A DNA stretch of 64,000 nt from Trogon surrucura (lineage: Eukaryota; Chordata; Aves; Trogoniformes; Trogonidae), in NCBI GenBank assembly GCA_020746105.1, contig CM036621.1, positions 45,790,264 to 45,854,263 of the forward strand, in the 5' to 3' direction. Below, in pieces: positions 58,101-64,000 of this stretch (position 1 is its first letter; each line of letters begins with the position of its first letter). Under the pieces are notes generated by a model. It ran no database searches. It saw nothing but the letters and a program-made list of their open reading frames with translations, and was not told where the DNA came from. The position numbers and the translations under genes were made by a program.

Positions 58101-59706
58101 CTGTTGGATATTTTATACTGCCACCCAGCATCAAGAATTTCATTTCTCCTCAGCACAGCTGTCCTGGGGCTGGGCGCTCTGTTCTGGTATGTTTGCTTTC
58201 GGTGATCCTTTTTCTGGGATTTCTGTCAGTTCTGAGCCATTCAAACTGAGGATGAGGAGAACAGTCAGTCTATATATCCCAGCAGTGCTCTTCAGCACAC
58301 TCTGTGAATACCTTCTCTGTCTGAAACTGGCCAGTGTTGATGCTGGGATGCCTTTCTTGCTCAGTTCTGCCTCTCTGGATGAATCCCTCCTTGGTTTTTT
58401 GCAGAAGCCCCAGGGTCACGGCCCTGAGTGCCACCAGCGAGTGTCTCGTTGTACTGGAACTCATGGGAGAGGAACACTGCTTGAGGAAGGATTTTTGTAC
58501 AGAGTTAAGTCCAAATAGGCAATTCTACCACAGTCTTACGGTTTAGCAAACCAGTGATCCCCTGTGTGCCCTTGTCTTCTCTGCACAAGACTGAACAGAT
58601 GCACTGAGTAGTGGCACGTACCCTACCATGGTGGTCTGGGAAGCCTGTGCTTCTTTGGACAGAAAGATTTTGGGGAAAGGTCTTGAGGTTCATTTTCCAG
58701 GATGTTAGTTAGGACTGGAGGTTCCCTAAGCCTCACCTCATTGCCCCAACTGCCATAATCCAAGCTTCAGGTTTGGCTTCTCTCACTGTTCCTCTGGCAG
58801 GGAAGGGCAGGGCTGGCATTGAAGGGGATGTCCATACTAGGGAGGAGGGTAGCTGCATGCTCCAAGCTGAAGAGCACTCTGCTAATCCACAGCAACTACA
58901 GAGAACATGGAGGTGTGTGTCTGGCTGGGCTGTGGAGAGCCTGGCAGTCTGTCCAAGGAAGATGAGGAGGCTGCAATGGATGAAACATGTCAAAACTCAG
59001 GTCTTTTTATACTCCTTCTCTGTTCTTGTTCCTCCCTGCTTGCTTGCTTTTTAGGACAAGACCATTTCCACAGCAACCAGTTGTGACCAGGCATGCAGAG
59101 GTAATATTGTCATGCTGCTCCCATGGTGTCTGACTAGTGTTGCACATAGGATTACCAAGCCTCTGTTCTGGGCAGTAGTCAGTACATCAGGAACTCTTGA
59201 AAGCAGAATCTGCTTTTGTGCTAGTGCAATCTGAAGTAGTTTTCATTCTTAGTGTTTTGCCAGATAACCCACAGTCTCTTGTTCCTGATTTAGGAGGGAA
59301 AAGATCTAAAGAAAACATTTCCAAGTGATGCTGGACACTAACGTGATTGTTTCTGTCTGTGGCACGAGATCAAGTTTCTGGCTCGCATGAAGTTGCCAGC
59401 AATTTGAGCTATGCCCTTGGGTAAATTAGGTTTATTTCTTGCACTGTTTCTTTATGAGGTTTACACCCGGGATCATTATGTCTGTACAGAGAGTCACTGC
59501 TTTATGAGCTCTGTTCTTATCTGCTCAGTTCCTTTTGCATGAGGCACTTAGCTTTTGTGTGTTGTTTTTCTTTCCTCAGAGAGGAGGAAGTGGCTCGGTT
59601 TCATGAGGTCATCACTGATCCCAGGTACAGAGCCAACCCGCTCATGGCCATCAGCGAGCATCTCTCCAAGAGGCTGAGGCAGGAGGAAGAAGGTAAACCC
59701 CTCTAG
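616..59706 (+). CDS. SLX9: SLX9 ribosome biogenesis protein (six coding exons)
   Basis: The spliced CDS joins 616-759, 2539-2647, 47048-47116, 51050-51203, 57120-57188 and 59580-59706. It is 672 nt, 223 residues plus a TAG stop, close to the roughly 230 residues of human SLX9 (FAM207A). Slx9 proteins are nucleolar factors that act in pre-40S ribosome maturation and export; I transfer that role by family. Recognisable blocks in order are an MVGK N-terminus, a Pro/Gly/Ala-rich linker (residues about 10-47), a DW..F..KIDP.TLV.KL.LD block (49-74), a basic [14 protein letters not shown] helix (94-107), a second Lys/Glu-rich helix with A-T-P-V-V-G-D (about 130-136) followed by the ALPEL box, and a C-terminal [17 protein letters not shown] block. 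All introns are GT..AG and every phase agrees (0,1,1,0 for the first four ends, then 2 and 2 around exon 5 when counted as bases carried over). The N-terminal linker is expanded and GC-rich. The first Met has a strong GCCATGG context. Confidence 0.93.
760..2538 (+). other. SLX9 intron 1
   Basis: 1,779 bp from donor GTAGCG to an acceptor ending TTCTTTTGGGTAAG. The first 350 bp are the tail of the CpG island. A 20-bp tandem unit occurs twice at 1386-1425, and a T-run lies at about 2440-2453, about 90 bases before the acceptor. No gene or transposon is recognised in the remainder. The acceptor has only a short pyrimidine tract, so it may be a weak site. Confidence 0.75.
1386..1425. repeat. Two 20-bp tandem units
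   Basis: GCACCACACCACCAGCCGCC is present twice, back to back and identical, just downstream of the CpG island inside intron 1. It is a simple minisatellite seed; no function is suggested. Confidence 0.9.
2539..2647 (+). CDS. SLX9: SLX9 coding exon 2
   Basis: 109 nt, 36 codons plus one base. It encodes the most conserved N-terminal block of the family: DWDF, then a [11 protein letters not shown] segment and LDSRSI. It enters in phase 0 from exon 1 and leaves one base (G) that completes Gly with exon 3. The donor is GTTTGT, which lacks the preferred A at +3 and A at +4; with a 44-kb intron following, inclusion or alternative 3' ends could be regulated here. Confidence 0.92.
2782..2864. repeat. 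45-bp tandem duplication
   Basis: A 38-bp segment beginning TTTTGAAAGTGGTTTCT at 2782-2819 recurs at 2827-2864 with one mismatch, giving a 45-bp period. It is a recent local duplication just inside intron 2. Confidence 0.9.
6440..6690 (+). mobile_element. Ancient CR1 LINE fragment, + orientation
   Basis: The sequence resembles a degraded internal part of a CR1 ORF2, with landmarks such as the GATCCTCTCATCTCACAAAAGA stretch and the TTCAGAGAAGGGCAGCAAGG stretch (6611-6630). These correspond to the region encoding the conserved FW.P...D...E..QRRA segment of the RT C-terminus. No open frame remains and the limits are approximate. It would be an old CR1/L3-like copy. Confidence 0.5.
6904..7505 (-). 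mobile_element. Probable solo LTR of an avian endogenous retrovirus
   Basis: Read on the minus strand, this has the layout of avian ERV LTRs. On the + strand one sees a CCCCTCTCCCTCCCTAATAG edge, then a TTTACTACTACTAATAAAAAACTA stretch and a CTCCCTCCCTGATAGC segment. These are followed by TTTATACTGGAAATGATATA and GGTCACCTGTCCTGTCTGCT, blocks I associate with such LTRs. There is no internal gag/pol on either side, so it is most likely a solo LTR. Both ends are estimates; I could not confirm a target-site duplication. Confidence 0.55.
9580..9767 (+). mobile_element. CR1 LINE 3' fragment, + orientation
   Basis: The stretch GGAACAGGTTGCCCAGAGAAGCTGTGG and the following TGGAAGTGTTTAAAG..CAG..TAGACAGGGCTTTGAGCAAC are the diagnostic end of CR1 ORF2 (the W.RLP.E family motif, then the last codons and 3' UTR). 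It ends with a CTATGATTCTGT tail. It is 5'-truncated, as is typical for CR1, and lacks the GGTCCCTTCC part of the 3' UTR, so there is an internal deletion. Confidence 0.85.
16707..17373 (+). mobile_element. ERV-type LTR remnant with Cys-rich coding relic
   Basis: The right part (about 16960-17373) matches the end of an avian ERVL-type LTR in + orientation. It has a degenerate AATAAATTAAATTAATTTTCC-like poly(A) region at about 17186-17208, then TGTTTTGCCTGTGATGGTAAC, a GTGATCTCCCTG block, and a TACCACA terminus. Upstream, 16707-16803 is open in one frame and encodes four cysteines spaced CX2CX8CX2C (codons at 16746, 16755, 16782, 16791), then meets TGA. A different frame is open to 16981. This looks like a broken small ORF of the element. 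The left edge is uncertain. Confidence 0.6.
18689..18694 (-). terminator. Possible polyadenylation signal of the antisense candidate
   Basis: TTTATT on the + strand gives AATAAA on the minus strand, about 540 nt past the stop of the antisense ORF. Hexamers like this are common by chance, so it is supporting evidence only. Confidence 0.25.
19234..19641 (-). CDS. Candidate last exon of an unrecognised antisense gene
   Basis: The minus strand is open from 19641 to a TGA at 19236-19234. The first ATG is at 19623, giving 129 codons. Directly upstream (minus sense) lies a good acceptor, a pyrimidine-rich stretch ending CTGCTGACAG at 19642, and the six codons between it and the ATG are open in the same frame. 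The product is hydrophilic, acidic in the first half (FPDEDLP, QQRDEE) and more Lys/Gln-rich later ([18 protein letters not shown]). It has no signal peptide or membrane segment and reads like a real disordered C-terminus rather than a low-complexity shadow. AATAAA occurs on the minus strand at 18694-18689, about 540 nt beyond the stop. I recognise no family and found no upstream partner exon. It could also be a chance frame. Confidence 0.35.
   Translation of the reverse strand, partial: NISFYLMDQELPSAMRHFSHFSGLVQFSFPDEDLPISPAFTEVSQQRDEETPASQKIPNNERKAQSGLLQEVGLIPTTVPGTMFASNKKVVPLQQFAGLDIATLKNDVRQKAAAKQTLLCYRSHSYKEDMEPAKS
23138..23600 (-). mobile_element. CR1 LINE 3' fragment, - orientation
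   Basis: It starts with ATCATAGAGTCATGGAATGG and GGAAGGGACCTTAAAGATCATCTAGTTCCAACCCCC, the reverse complement of a CR1 3' end. It continues through CAACCTGT...CTCACCACCCTCACAGTGAAGAATTTCCTCCTAAT and CCCCAACTCTCTCAGCCTGTCCTCATA, which match the C-terminal ORF2 region. A 60-codon minus-strand frame ([11 protein letters not shown] type) survives at 23413-23595; other parts carry stops. 5'-truncated. Confidence 0.93.
30143..31625 (-). mobile_element. Young CR1 LINE copy, 5'-truncated, - orientation
   Basis: On the + strand it opens with AGAATCATAGAATCATAGAATG, the reverse of the CR1 3' terminal octamer repeats, then GGAAGGGACCTCGAAAGATCATCAAGTCCAA. The element reads toward lower coordinates. Homology to CR1 ORF2 ends near 31625, where the frame stops resembling RT (just upstream of the [11 protein letters not shown] motif), so about two-thirds of a full-length ~4.5-kb CR1 is missing. 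The intact frame inside it suggests insertion was recent. Confidence 0.95.
30228..31619 (-). CDS. CR1 ORF2 C-terminal half: reverse transcriptase, intact frame
   Basis: The frame is open from at least 31619 to a stop at 30228; the copy lacks its own start codon because the 5' part, including the endonuclease domain, is missing. Motifs are in order: EDW..ANVTP.FKKG..., NYRPVSLTS (finger region), [13 protein letters not shown] (motif A, catalytic Asp), [22 protein letters not shown] (motif B), [10 protein letters not shown] (motif C, the catalytic Asp pair), then the thumb and the CR1-type C-terminus with RPHLEYC.QFW.PQ, QRRA-like [23 protein letters not shown] and [13 protein letters not shown]. 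No stop or frameshift is seen over some 450 codons. In life it would copy CR1 RNA at a nicked target; this copy alone cannot, since it has no endonuclease and no promoter. Confidence 0.92.
   Translation of the reverse strand, partial: RPLSIIFAKSWETGEVPEDWREANVTPVFKKGKKEDPGNYRPVSLTSIPGKVMERLILGAISRHIRDKRVIRDSQHGFTKGKSCLTNLIAFYEDITRWIDDGRAVDVVYLDFSKAFDTVSHSILAAKLQKCGLDSRVVRWTVNWLRGRSQRVVVNGAESGWRPVSSGVPQGSVLGPVLFNIFIDDLDEGLESTISKFADDTKLGGVADTPEGCAAIQRDLDRLECWAGKNLMKYNKGKCRVLHLGRNNPRFQYKLGNDLLESSVGEGDLGVLVDSRMTMSQHCALVARKANGILGCIRRGVVSRSREVLLPLYSALVRPHLEYCVQFWAPQFKKDREVLERVQHRATRMIKGVEHLPYEKRLKELGLFSLEKRRLRGDLINVYKYIKGECHEDGARLFSVTTTDRTRGNGLKLEHKRFRLNSRRNFFSVRVTEPWHRLPREVVESPSLETFKTCLDTFLCGIV
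33640..33935 (-). mobile_element. Internal CR1 ORF2 fragment, - orientation, degenerate
   Basis: The minus strand encodes pieces of RT: a [12 protein letters not shown] motif-B relic around 33850-33890 and a DDIKLTGAV relic of motif C near 33780-33805. They lie in different frames because of indels. A CCTCCAGCCTGTCAGGGTCCCTCTGG stretch matches the region after motif C. Neither the 3' tail nor the 5' part is present. Confidence 0.85.
34931..35455 (+). mobile_element. CR1 LINE 3' fragment, + orientation
   Basis: From TCTACTCTGCCCTGGTGAGACCACACC (RT thumb, codes for SALVRPHLE) to a CGAACATTCTGTGATTCTGT tail. A frame at 34977-35411 keeps the [25 protein letters not shown] and [13 protein letters not shown] motifs. 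A deletion after SPSLDT removes part of the C-terminus, and a frame change sits near the QFW.P motif. It has the opposite orientation to the young CR1 that ends at 30143. Confidence 0.95.
36730..36771. repeat. Two 21-bp tandem units
   Basis: GCATTGAGATCGTACAGCTGT (36730-36750) is followed directly by a copy with two changes (36751-36771). Confidence 0.9.
38185..38800 (-). mobile_element. Old CR1 LINE fragment, - orientation
   Basis: It opens with ATCACAAAATTGTTAAGCTTGGAAGGAAC, a decayed reverse CR1 3' end, then CAGGTTGCCCAGGACTGTGTC and CTCTTTGGGCAACCTGTTCCAGTG. Further on, GTGGCCTCTGCAGTGCTGAGCAGAGGGGGAGGATCACCTCCCTTGACCTCCTGGCAATGCTCCT is the typical mid-thumb region. Divergence and many indels mark it as older than the 30-kb copy. 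Confidence 0.9.
41635..41656. repeat. A22 homopolymer
   Basis: Uninterrupted run of 22 adenines in intron 2. No retrogene or SINE body is recognisable directly upstream. Confidence 0.9.
42530..42720. promoter_or_regulatory. Small CpG-richer patch in intron 2
   Basis: This interval is locally richer in CpG than its surroundings (for example GGAGGCGTGACCTCGGTGCGAGGACGTGAGTCGCGCGG). It could be a small hypomethylated regulatory element, or leftover repeat sequence. There is no coding evidence. Confidence 0.25.
45065..45460 (-). mobile_element. CR1 LINE 3' fragment, - orientation
   Basis: It begins with a TAGAATCGTAGAATTGTCAGGAGTGGAAGGGACC edge and contains CATCTAGTTCCAACCCCCCTGCCATGGGCAGGGACA. 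A minus-strand frame at 45151-45516 keeps [24 protein letters not shown] and [13 protein letters not shown] motifs. It ends near CCCCAACTCTCTCAGCC. It closely resembles the copy at 23138 and probably belongs to the same subfamily. Confidence 0.93.
47048..47116 (+). CDS. SLX9: SLX9 coding exon 3
   Basis: 69 nt: two bases completing Gly, 22 codons and one carried base. It encodes LEEKTVLS followed by the family's basic signature [14 protein letters not shown], which probably forms a helix and may serve in RNA binding or nucleolar targeting (inference). The acceptor is a strong pyrimidine tract ending CTTCCAG and the donor is a consensus GTAAGT. The length is a multiple of three and both phases are 1, so skipping would keep the frame but remove the signature. 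Confidence 0.95.
47117..51049 (+). other. SLX9 intron 3
   Basis: 3,933 bp between donor GTAAGT and acceptor TTGTTTCTGATTCAG. I recognise no transposon or exon. The longest frame (49486-49971, + strand, 161 codons) has no family features. Confidence 0.75.
51050..51203 (+). CDS. SLX9: SLX9 coding exon 4
   Basis: 154 nt. The first two bases complete Lys, and 50 codons plus two bases follow. It encodes [19 protein letters not shown], a charged helix, then [17 protein letters not shown], the family's central box (compare VVVGDLHPLRDALPEL in the human protein), then a Ser/Arg-rich tail. The donor is GTATGT. The last two bases (AG) join the first base of exon 5 to give Ser, or the first base of exon 6 to give Arg. 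Confidence 0.95.
52440..52740 (+). mobile_element. Ancient CR1-like LINE fragment, + orientation
   Basis: Read on the + strand it follows the CR1/L3 RT C-terminal region: GAAGAAGGCTCAGAGATGTCTGACAGTGGTGATGGTGAAGGGTTTGG, then CTCAGCCTGGACAGGAGATAGAGG, AGTCTATAAAATCA, and GTGCATCTTTTCCAGTATGAG followed by AGGACATCAAA. It has no open frame, and its edges are approximate. It is similar in age to the fragment at 6440. Confidence 0.6.
53869..53916. repeat. Perfect 18-bp inverted repeat (hairpin)
   Basis: GAGTATATGCCAGGCCAC (53869-53886) and its exact reverse complement (53899-53916) are separated by a 12-nt loop. One further G.T pair could extend it. It sits in intron 4, about 100 bp before the solo LTR. 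No T-run or other signal follows. Confidence 0.95.
54010..55063 (-). mobile_element. Solo LTR of an avian ERVL-type retrovirus
   Basis: On the minus strand the element starts TGTAATGTCCCAGATTGCC (end at 55063). On the + strand its features run backwards: a GTGGTTTGAGCCATCTG edge, a TTTAATTAGCACCACCAGTTATC block, and TTAAATACACTTCTCCCCCAGCCCC. Then come clusters of CGTGAGTCCTTCC, CCAGCGTGGGATCC and CATGGAGTCCTGC repeats, typical of the tandem-rich part of this LTR type. TTAAATACCTTGATCGCAGAGGC and GGCCTTGGCCAGAGATGGCC lie near its U3 end. No internal viral sequence flanks it, so it is a solo LTR of about 1.05 kb. The 54010 edge is approximate and no clear target duplication was found. Confidence 0.75.
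55852..55945. repeat. Imperfect direct repeat, 66-bp spacing
   Basis: GAGGCAGACCCTCTTTCCCCCTTG near 55854 recurs near 55920 as GAGGCAGACCTTCTTTCCCACTTG, with two mismatches. Confidence 0.8.
56438..56677. repeat. Patchwork direct repeats next to the inverted-repeat arm
   Basis: A 21-bp stretch, ATATTGCCATTATTTATCTTA, occurs at 56438-56458 and again at 56645-56665. The second copy is flanked on both sides by identical TATGTTTGCTGATG (56630-56643 and 56664-56677). The left arm of the long inverted repeat ends at 56631, the same point. Confidence 0.9.
56545..56631 (+). repeat. Left arm of the 87-bp inverted repeat
   Basis: It starts TGGCAAAACACTAAG and ends TGATGTACTGACTA. Its reverse complement matches 59176-59262 at 86 of 87 positions (the difference is G against A). 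It lies in intron 4, 488 bp before exon 5. Confidence 0.97.
57120..57188 (+). CDS. SLX9: SLX9 coding exon 5
   Basis: 69 nt: one base completing Ser, 22 codons and two bases completing Leu with exon 6. The frame fixed by exon 4 reads [22 protein letters not shown], and the M..Q..RLLEEE pattern across the junction matches the mammalian protein (M.AAQRQQLLEEE). The other open frame across this interval is not the one used. The acceptor is very pyrimidine-rich (CTTCTCTCCACAG) and the donor is GTAAGT. Both phases are the same, so skipping removes 23 residues in frame (200-residue product). It is enclosed by the long inverted repeat. Confidence 0.92.
57228..57420 (-). mobile_element. Old CR1 3' fragment, - orientation, next to exon 5
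   Basis: TTACAGAATGGTTGAGAGAGACTGGAAGGAACCTCTGGACATCATCTGGTCCAACCACCC is the reverse of a CR1 3' end. CATGGTTTTAGAATATCTCCAAGGATGGAGATCACACAGCTTCTCT and TTACCAGTTCCAGTGTTTCAGTC continue into the end of ORF2. It starts about 40 bp downstream of the exon 5 donor. Confidence 0.88.
59176..59262 (-). repeat. Right arm of the 87-bp inverted repeat
   Basis: Reverse complement of 56545-56631 with one mismatch. It lies in intron 5, 317 bp before exon 6. The loop between the arms is 2,544 bp and contains exon 5 and the CR1 fragment. Confidence 0.97.
59580..59706 (+). CDS. SLX9: SLX9 coding exon 6 (C-terminus)
   Basis: The first base completes Leu, followed by [32 protein letters not shown] and a short acidic end finishing GKPL and TAG (59704-59706). 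This matches the family's C-terminal EE..RF..L...P.YRA.PL.AI...L block. A GTAAAC sequence at 59692 could act as a weak donor, but the in-frame stop only four codons later and the family's usual end point favour this terminus. Confidence 0.94.
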
Positions 59707-60235
59707 GGTGTCAGCTGGGACCAAACGTGCCTGCTGGAGCTGGTGCGAAGCCCCCAGGCTGCAAAGGAGCACATCACTAACGTGACCTCTCAGCCACTTC
59801 AGTCCTTGGAAGCAGTTCAGCAGATGATTAAATCCAACAGTCCTGTTTTCTGTCTGCAGGAATAACGCAGTTCTCTCCTGACAGTGGCAGCTGCTCCTTG
59901 GCGAACAGCCTGCAGAGAGCAGGGTGTTCTGCAAGATCTTTTTGCAGACGTTAAGGTACCTGCAAAGTGTCTTGGCACCTCTTCTCATGAGCAGGCACAA
60001 TTTCTTAAATTGTGCCAGTGGCAATGTATCTGGTTTTTGTCATTTCCCTCTCCCTTTCTGACAACTCTGGAAAGATATTCCCTGTTGCTCTGTTGAGATT
60101 GTTCAAGACCCCAAGCCCTGGAGCCAGGGAGGCTGTTGTACAGCTGTGTAAAGGACTGATGCTGCTGTTCAGAGAAATTGTTTTATGTGAGAAATTTAGC
60201 TTTGAAATAAACACACTTGCACACAGTACTGAGTT
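59707..60235 (+). other. SLX9 3' UTR
   Basis: About 530 nt from the stop to roughly 25 nt past the AATAAA at 60206. It contains only short chance frames. The cleavage site is inferred from hexamer spacing; CTCTTGTTTTCG just downstream is a plausible GU/U-rich element. Confidence 0.75.
60206..60211 (+). terminator. Polyadenylation signal of SLX9
   Basis: Canonical AATAAA, the first good one after the stop codon, with a U/GU-rich stretch 30-45 nt downstream. Confidence 0.8.
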
Positions 60236-63200
60236 TGCCTGGCTCTTGTTTTCGTAAATACGAATTGAAATAGGAGCTTATTCCCGTCACTGGAAAAATG
60301 ACTTGAAAGAATAGGTTTTTTCCATGTGTACAGTGAGCTGCTAGAGTGCTGCTGCACTGTGCAACAGAAGTCACAGGAAATCATTGCAGAGCACGTCTAA
60401 CTCAGACTTGCCTTCCTCCTACCCTGGAAGCCTGTGTTTTCCACGGATGATGCTGGTCCCTTTCAGCCTGTGTCATGTTCCCTGCTTGACCTGCCCTATA
60501 AGAAGCATCCCAAAACATGTCCTGGCTGCAGGCCGTGAACTCGGCCAGTAATTTCCATGTTTGTGTTTGGGAACTGCTGCAGTGGTGTGAGGCCTTTCCT
60601 TCTACCAAAGACCAATTTTCACAGAACTTCAGTGAATTTTCGTGGGTTCAACCGAAATGAGGGCTGTTTCCTTTTGACATGGTCCCAATTTGATACCCCA
60701 ACAAATCAGTGCTGTTTTGGAAAAGCAGCCTGACTATTTCAGGTCAGCTGTGAGAAATATGTGCAACCTTTAAGGAAGAAATTCACTCTGATGCCCAGAC
60801 AATGCATAGAAGCTGCTGCTGACTCTTGCCCAAGTTTGTGCCTAAAACCACCTGCAATGGGAGTCGCAGGCACCTTGATCATACCTGTGTCTTGCATCAT
60901 TAGTAATGCCGCTTTTTTTCTCTCTCTAGGCTGGCACTGTTGAACAAAAGGAGTTTTTCTAAAGCCTGCTCTTAGCCCTGGCAGTGCAGATGCTGTCACT
61001 GCTGCTACTTGCTGTTAGAACGATGTCACCATGCCACCCCTCCTTCCCCAAGGCCTGGCAGGAGAGCCCTACTGGCGGATACCACAGGGAGATGCTGGTT
61101 ATGTCCCATCCTCCACTCTGTTGCTCTCAGACTGGCAGAAGGCTGGCAGCGCCCTCCTTTTCACTGACAGCTCCTGTGCCAGTGCTGGGAGGTGAATGCT
61201 ACTGCACTGCTGGTCAGCATGCTGTAATGCCCTGCAGGACCCAGGGTCTGGAAAGCAGAGGGCTGTGGTGAGGTCAAGCAGCTTGAAATGTCTCCCCACC
61301 TCCTGGTTGGTTCCTGCTTGCTCTCTTAATGGTTTCTCATTGTATTTCTTTTAGGCCATGTTGGATTTTGAGCTCTAAATGCCAGTCCCAGCTGCAGCCA
61401 TGCTTCCCCTGCTCATGTTATGCAGGCTGGGCACTAAGTTGGAGAGCTGGGCCTTGGACATGGAGGCTGTGTACTAATGGCACCTCCTGCCCGTGACCTG
61501 CAGCTTCTCTTGCTGCTCATGGCTCCCAACAGCCCAAGATGTGACTTGAGACTTGGACCAAGCTAAGGATTCTGGGGTGGTTCTATCCGTAAGCCTGCTG
61601 TTTATCCCTTTACTCTGTCTCATAAGTAGCTGCCTCCTGAGAAAGATGCCATCCTTGTGCTTAAATGGAGGGAAGATGAGAGATGAAGGTGAAAACATCC
61701 AACTACGAGGGAGGATGAAGGTTGCTCCTCTTGTTAGTCAACAGGGCACTCAGGGAGATGGAAAAGTGTATCTGGAGGGCAGGAGGGACAGAATGCAGCC
61801 TGCACGGGACATTGGAGGACTTCTGTTGCTTGTCTTCTATACTTGGCAGGAGCTTTGCAGGTCTCCTTTTGTCTTGTGTTTTTTAGATAACACATGACTC
61901 AGGAGGAGCCCTTGGCCTCCTTGTATGGCTGGGTCATGGCGTAGCCAAGCTGTGCGCTCATGCTTCCTTTTACAGCAGCAGCAATGCGCTGCTCTGCCCC
62001 ATCACAAATGAGTGTGATAACTGGAGAGAAGCCACAGGCAAGTTTATAAAATGCCACCCGGGGTTGTGCACTACAGGTGGGATCGTGTCCCTGCCCTCAG
62101 AGATGCACGCAGTGCATGATGACGGTGCTTTACAGAGATCCAGCGAGAGTGGTGATTTCGTATGACAAGCTCTAATTTTCTGGCCATCCTTGCACAGAGT
62201 GAGGCCATCCTTTAAAGCCTCTAGAGAGTTAGTTGGATTGTTCCAGACCAGTTTCTTCTTAGTAACTTTACCCTAGGGTGAAAACAAATCTGAAAGGCTA
62301 TCAATTCCTGTCATCCCAAACTACTTAGTTGTCTTTTCACAGACAATTCCAAGTAACTTAAGAGTTTGAGCAATGCTTGGATGACCTGAATTGTAATGTT
62401 AGGAAGAATCCTTAGCTGGCAGAAGGGCTAGTTATAGGTAGGTACTGGGGTAGATGTTGCTGTGGGTCGTGTACCAAGAGATCACTGCCTTCTGGCTCTG
62501 AAAGAGTAAAGCCTGACAGGACTGCATCCTTTTCTCATCCTGTGCTATTTTTATTATGAGGCAGTTTGGGGCTGGAGTGGAAAATGGATTTCTGTGTGCA
62601 AAACCAGCTCCGAGCACTTTGGAGCCCCAAAAAGCATCACTGAGGTGAGGGGCTCTATGATTTCTGTAGCTCTTCCAGGGTGGCACACTGTCTGTGTGGG
62701 GCTGTCCCCATGTCTGGCTTGCATGTGGATGTGCCAGCGCCCTTAGGTAGCCAGCTGCGGGGATTATGGCCGGAGCTGATCACTGGAAATTGAGACACCC
62801 ACAGCACAGTCATCTGGCACTTTGCCCCTCCTCAGCCTGCTTGCTTGGTCCCATCTTTTCCCTTCAAACCACTGGGAGCCAACTGAGCTGAAGCCTCATT
62901 ATCTGGGAGGGGAAGGGGTGACCCCACTCAGTGCTGCCTGGCAGCTGTGCCCGTGCTGGTGGCCCTTCATCTCCCTGCACAGCATCACCGGCCACCACAC
63001 TCACACCTTTTCTTTACCTTGGATGGGCCAACGCCGTCACTTGACTGTGTGTCTAGCTCTTAGCCCGCTGTTTGAAAATGTTGGTCTCCTGAGTATTTAG
63101 CAGCAGTTAAACATGTGACTGTTTGAAACTACAGTTCACAGCCTGCTGCTGCAGGCATCTCCTGCCCCCGCCATCCTAACAGTTGAGCAAAGGACTTAAA

Positions 63201-64000
63201 ATCTGCCAGGAAACAGGCGTCTGAGACACAGAGTTGCCTTCGCAGTTGGCATGTTTTCAGGATGATAAAAGCTTTCACGCCAGTTTTTTGGGTTTGGTTT
63301 TTTGTTTGGTTTTTTTTAGATAGCGGCGTGGGAAAAAATAGCTTCCAAAACTGTAAGGAGTAGTTGTGCCGGAGGAGAGGGTGGGGGCCCGACCCGGGAG
63401 CTCTAGACTTAGCAAGAAGTGAGTAAGCAGCGAATGCACTGTAAGCTCAGGACTGGAAAATTTTGGGGCTACTTTTCCCAACTGTTTTCTTTCTTGTTGG
63501 TGATTTTGCCTTTGAAGGCTGTTCACAGAACTGTGTCTGAAAGCAGAAGCCTGGGTATCCTGTCCATCTGGTTGTACCAGCAGATATTTTCTGCTACACA
63601 CAAAGCACCCGAAGTGGTGGGTGGAAGGGGATTCTCCTTTACCAGCAGCTCATTGGTAGTGCCTTTGGTTTGCAGGTTGTAAAGGGATATTTTTTTATAG
63701 CAGATCTTGCAACTCCTGTGTTTCTCCCCAGCATTGGTGGTGGCCCATTATGCTTGGAGCAGGGGTTACATCAGGCCAGTGGCATGTCTCCGAAAAGTGT
63801 ATGTAGGCTCCCTCCTCCTTCCTTCTGCTTTCTGGCTTGTCTGCCCTGCAAAGTTTTCTTTACAGACCTTGTGCAAGCAAGTCCCCCTGTCCCTTTTGTG
63901 TATCGAAAATGACTTACGCCAGCTAATGAGTACTTTTGCTTACACTGGTTGAAGCTATGAGCCATGCTGGGCCTATGGCTTTCTTTTTTTTCCTAGAGCT
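60236..64000. other. Downstream flank without recognisable gene
   Basis: No conserved exon, transposon or RNA gene is seen. A few pyrimidine tracts followed by AG (for example near 60925 and 61354) could serve as acceptors of non-coding exons, but nothing coding follows. Homopolymer T runs occur near 63297-63317 and 63937. Confidence 0.6.

Larger units (their letters stand above)
57189..59579 (+). other. SLX9 intron 5
   Basis: 2,391 bp between donor GTAAGT and acceptor GTTTTTCTTTCCTCAG. It holds a CR1 fragment beginning only about 40 bp after the donor, then about 1.7 kb (57430-59175) with nothing recognised, then the right inverted-repeat arm. Confidence 0.8.

Noticed and set aside
60900..61400. 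Pyrimidine tracts plus AG downstream of SLX9 as first exons of a neighbouring gene
   Set aside because: No conserved coding sequence follows and no CpG-island promoter is present in 60236-64000.
1..64000. CRISPR arrays, rRNA, tRNA or bacterial operon features
   Set aside because: None seen. This is vertebrate nuclear DNA; repeats are LINE, LTR or short local duplications, and no tRNA A/B box pairs were found by eye.

Overview
The window is vertebrate nuclear DNA, almost certainly from a bird. It carries ten recognisable CR1 LINE fragments, most with the 3' end seen in avian genomes (TTCCAACC...ATTCT(ATGATTCT)n), and three LTR segments of avian endogenous-retrovirus type. It also has a GC-rich CpG-island promoter and long, AT-balanced introns. 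The species cannot be read from the sequence. A young CR1 copy with a still-open reverse-transcriptase frame argues for a lineage with recent CR1 activity.

One host gene spans nearly the whole window on the + strand: SLX9 (FAM207A), a small nucleolar factor for 40S ribosome biogenesis. I could place all six coding exons: 616-759, 2539-2647, 47048-47116, 51050-51203, 57120-57188 and 59580-59706. They join in phase with GT..AG introns into a 672-nt CDS (223 residues). The start codon lies inside a CpG island (about 490-1110) that is the presumed promoter. A polyadenylation signal sits at 60206-60211. Intron 2 alone is 44.4 kb and holds most of the mobile-element debris.

Layout: 1-489 upstream flank; 490-1110 CpG island with exon 1; 2539-2647 exon 2; 2648-47047 intron 2 with CR1 fragments near 6.4, 9.6, 23.1, 30.1, 33.6, 34.9, 38.2 and 45.1 kb and LTRs near 6.9 and 16.7 kb; 47048-60235 exons 3-6 with the 3' UTR, a solo LTR (54.0-55.06 kb) and CR1 fragments near 52.5 and 57.2 kb; 60236-64000 downstream flank with no gene that I can support.

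Most noteworthy signals: (1) an 87-bp inverted repeat with a single mismatch (56545-56631 against 59176-59262) that brackets the 69-nt, frame-neutral exon 5, so the pre-mRNA could loop out that exon (skipping, circular RNA or A-to-I editing); (2) a patchwork direct repeat starting at the very end of the left arm, which looks like replication template switching; (3) a perfect 18-bp hairpin at 53869-53916; (4) an unrecognised 129-codon antisense ORF in intron 2 (19234-19623), with a good splice acceptor just upstream and a polyadenylation signal downstream, possibly the last exon of a nested gene; (5) a 5'-truncated CR1 whose reverse-transcriptase frame is intact over about 450 codons.
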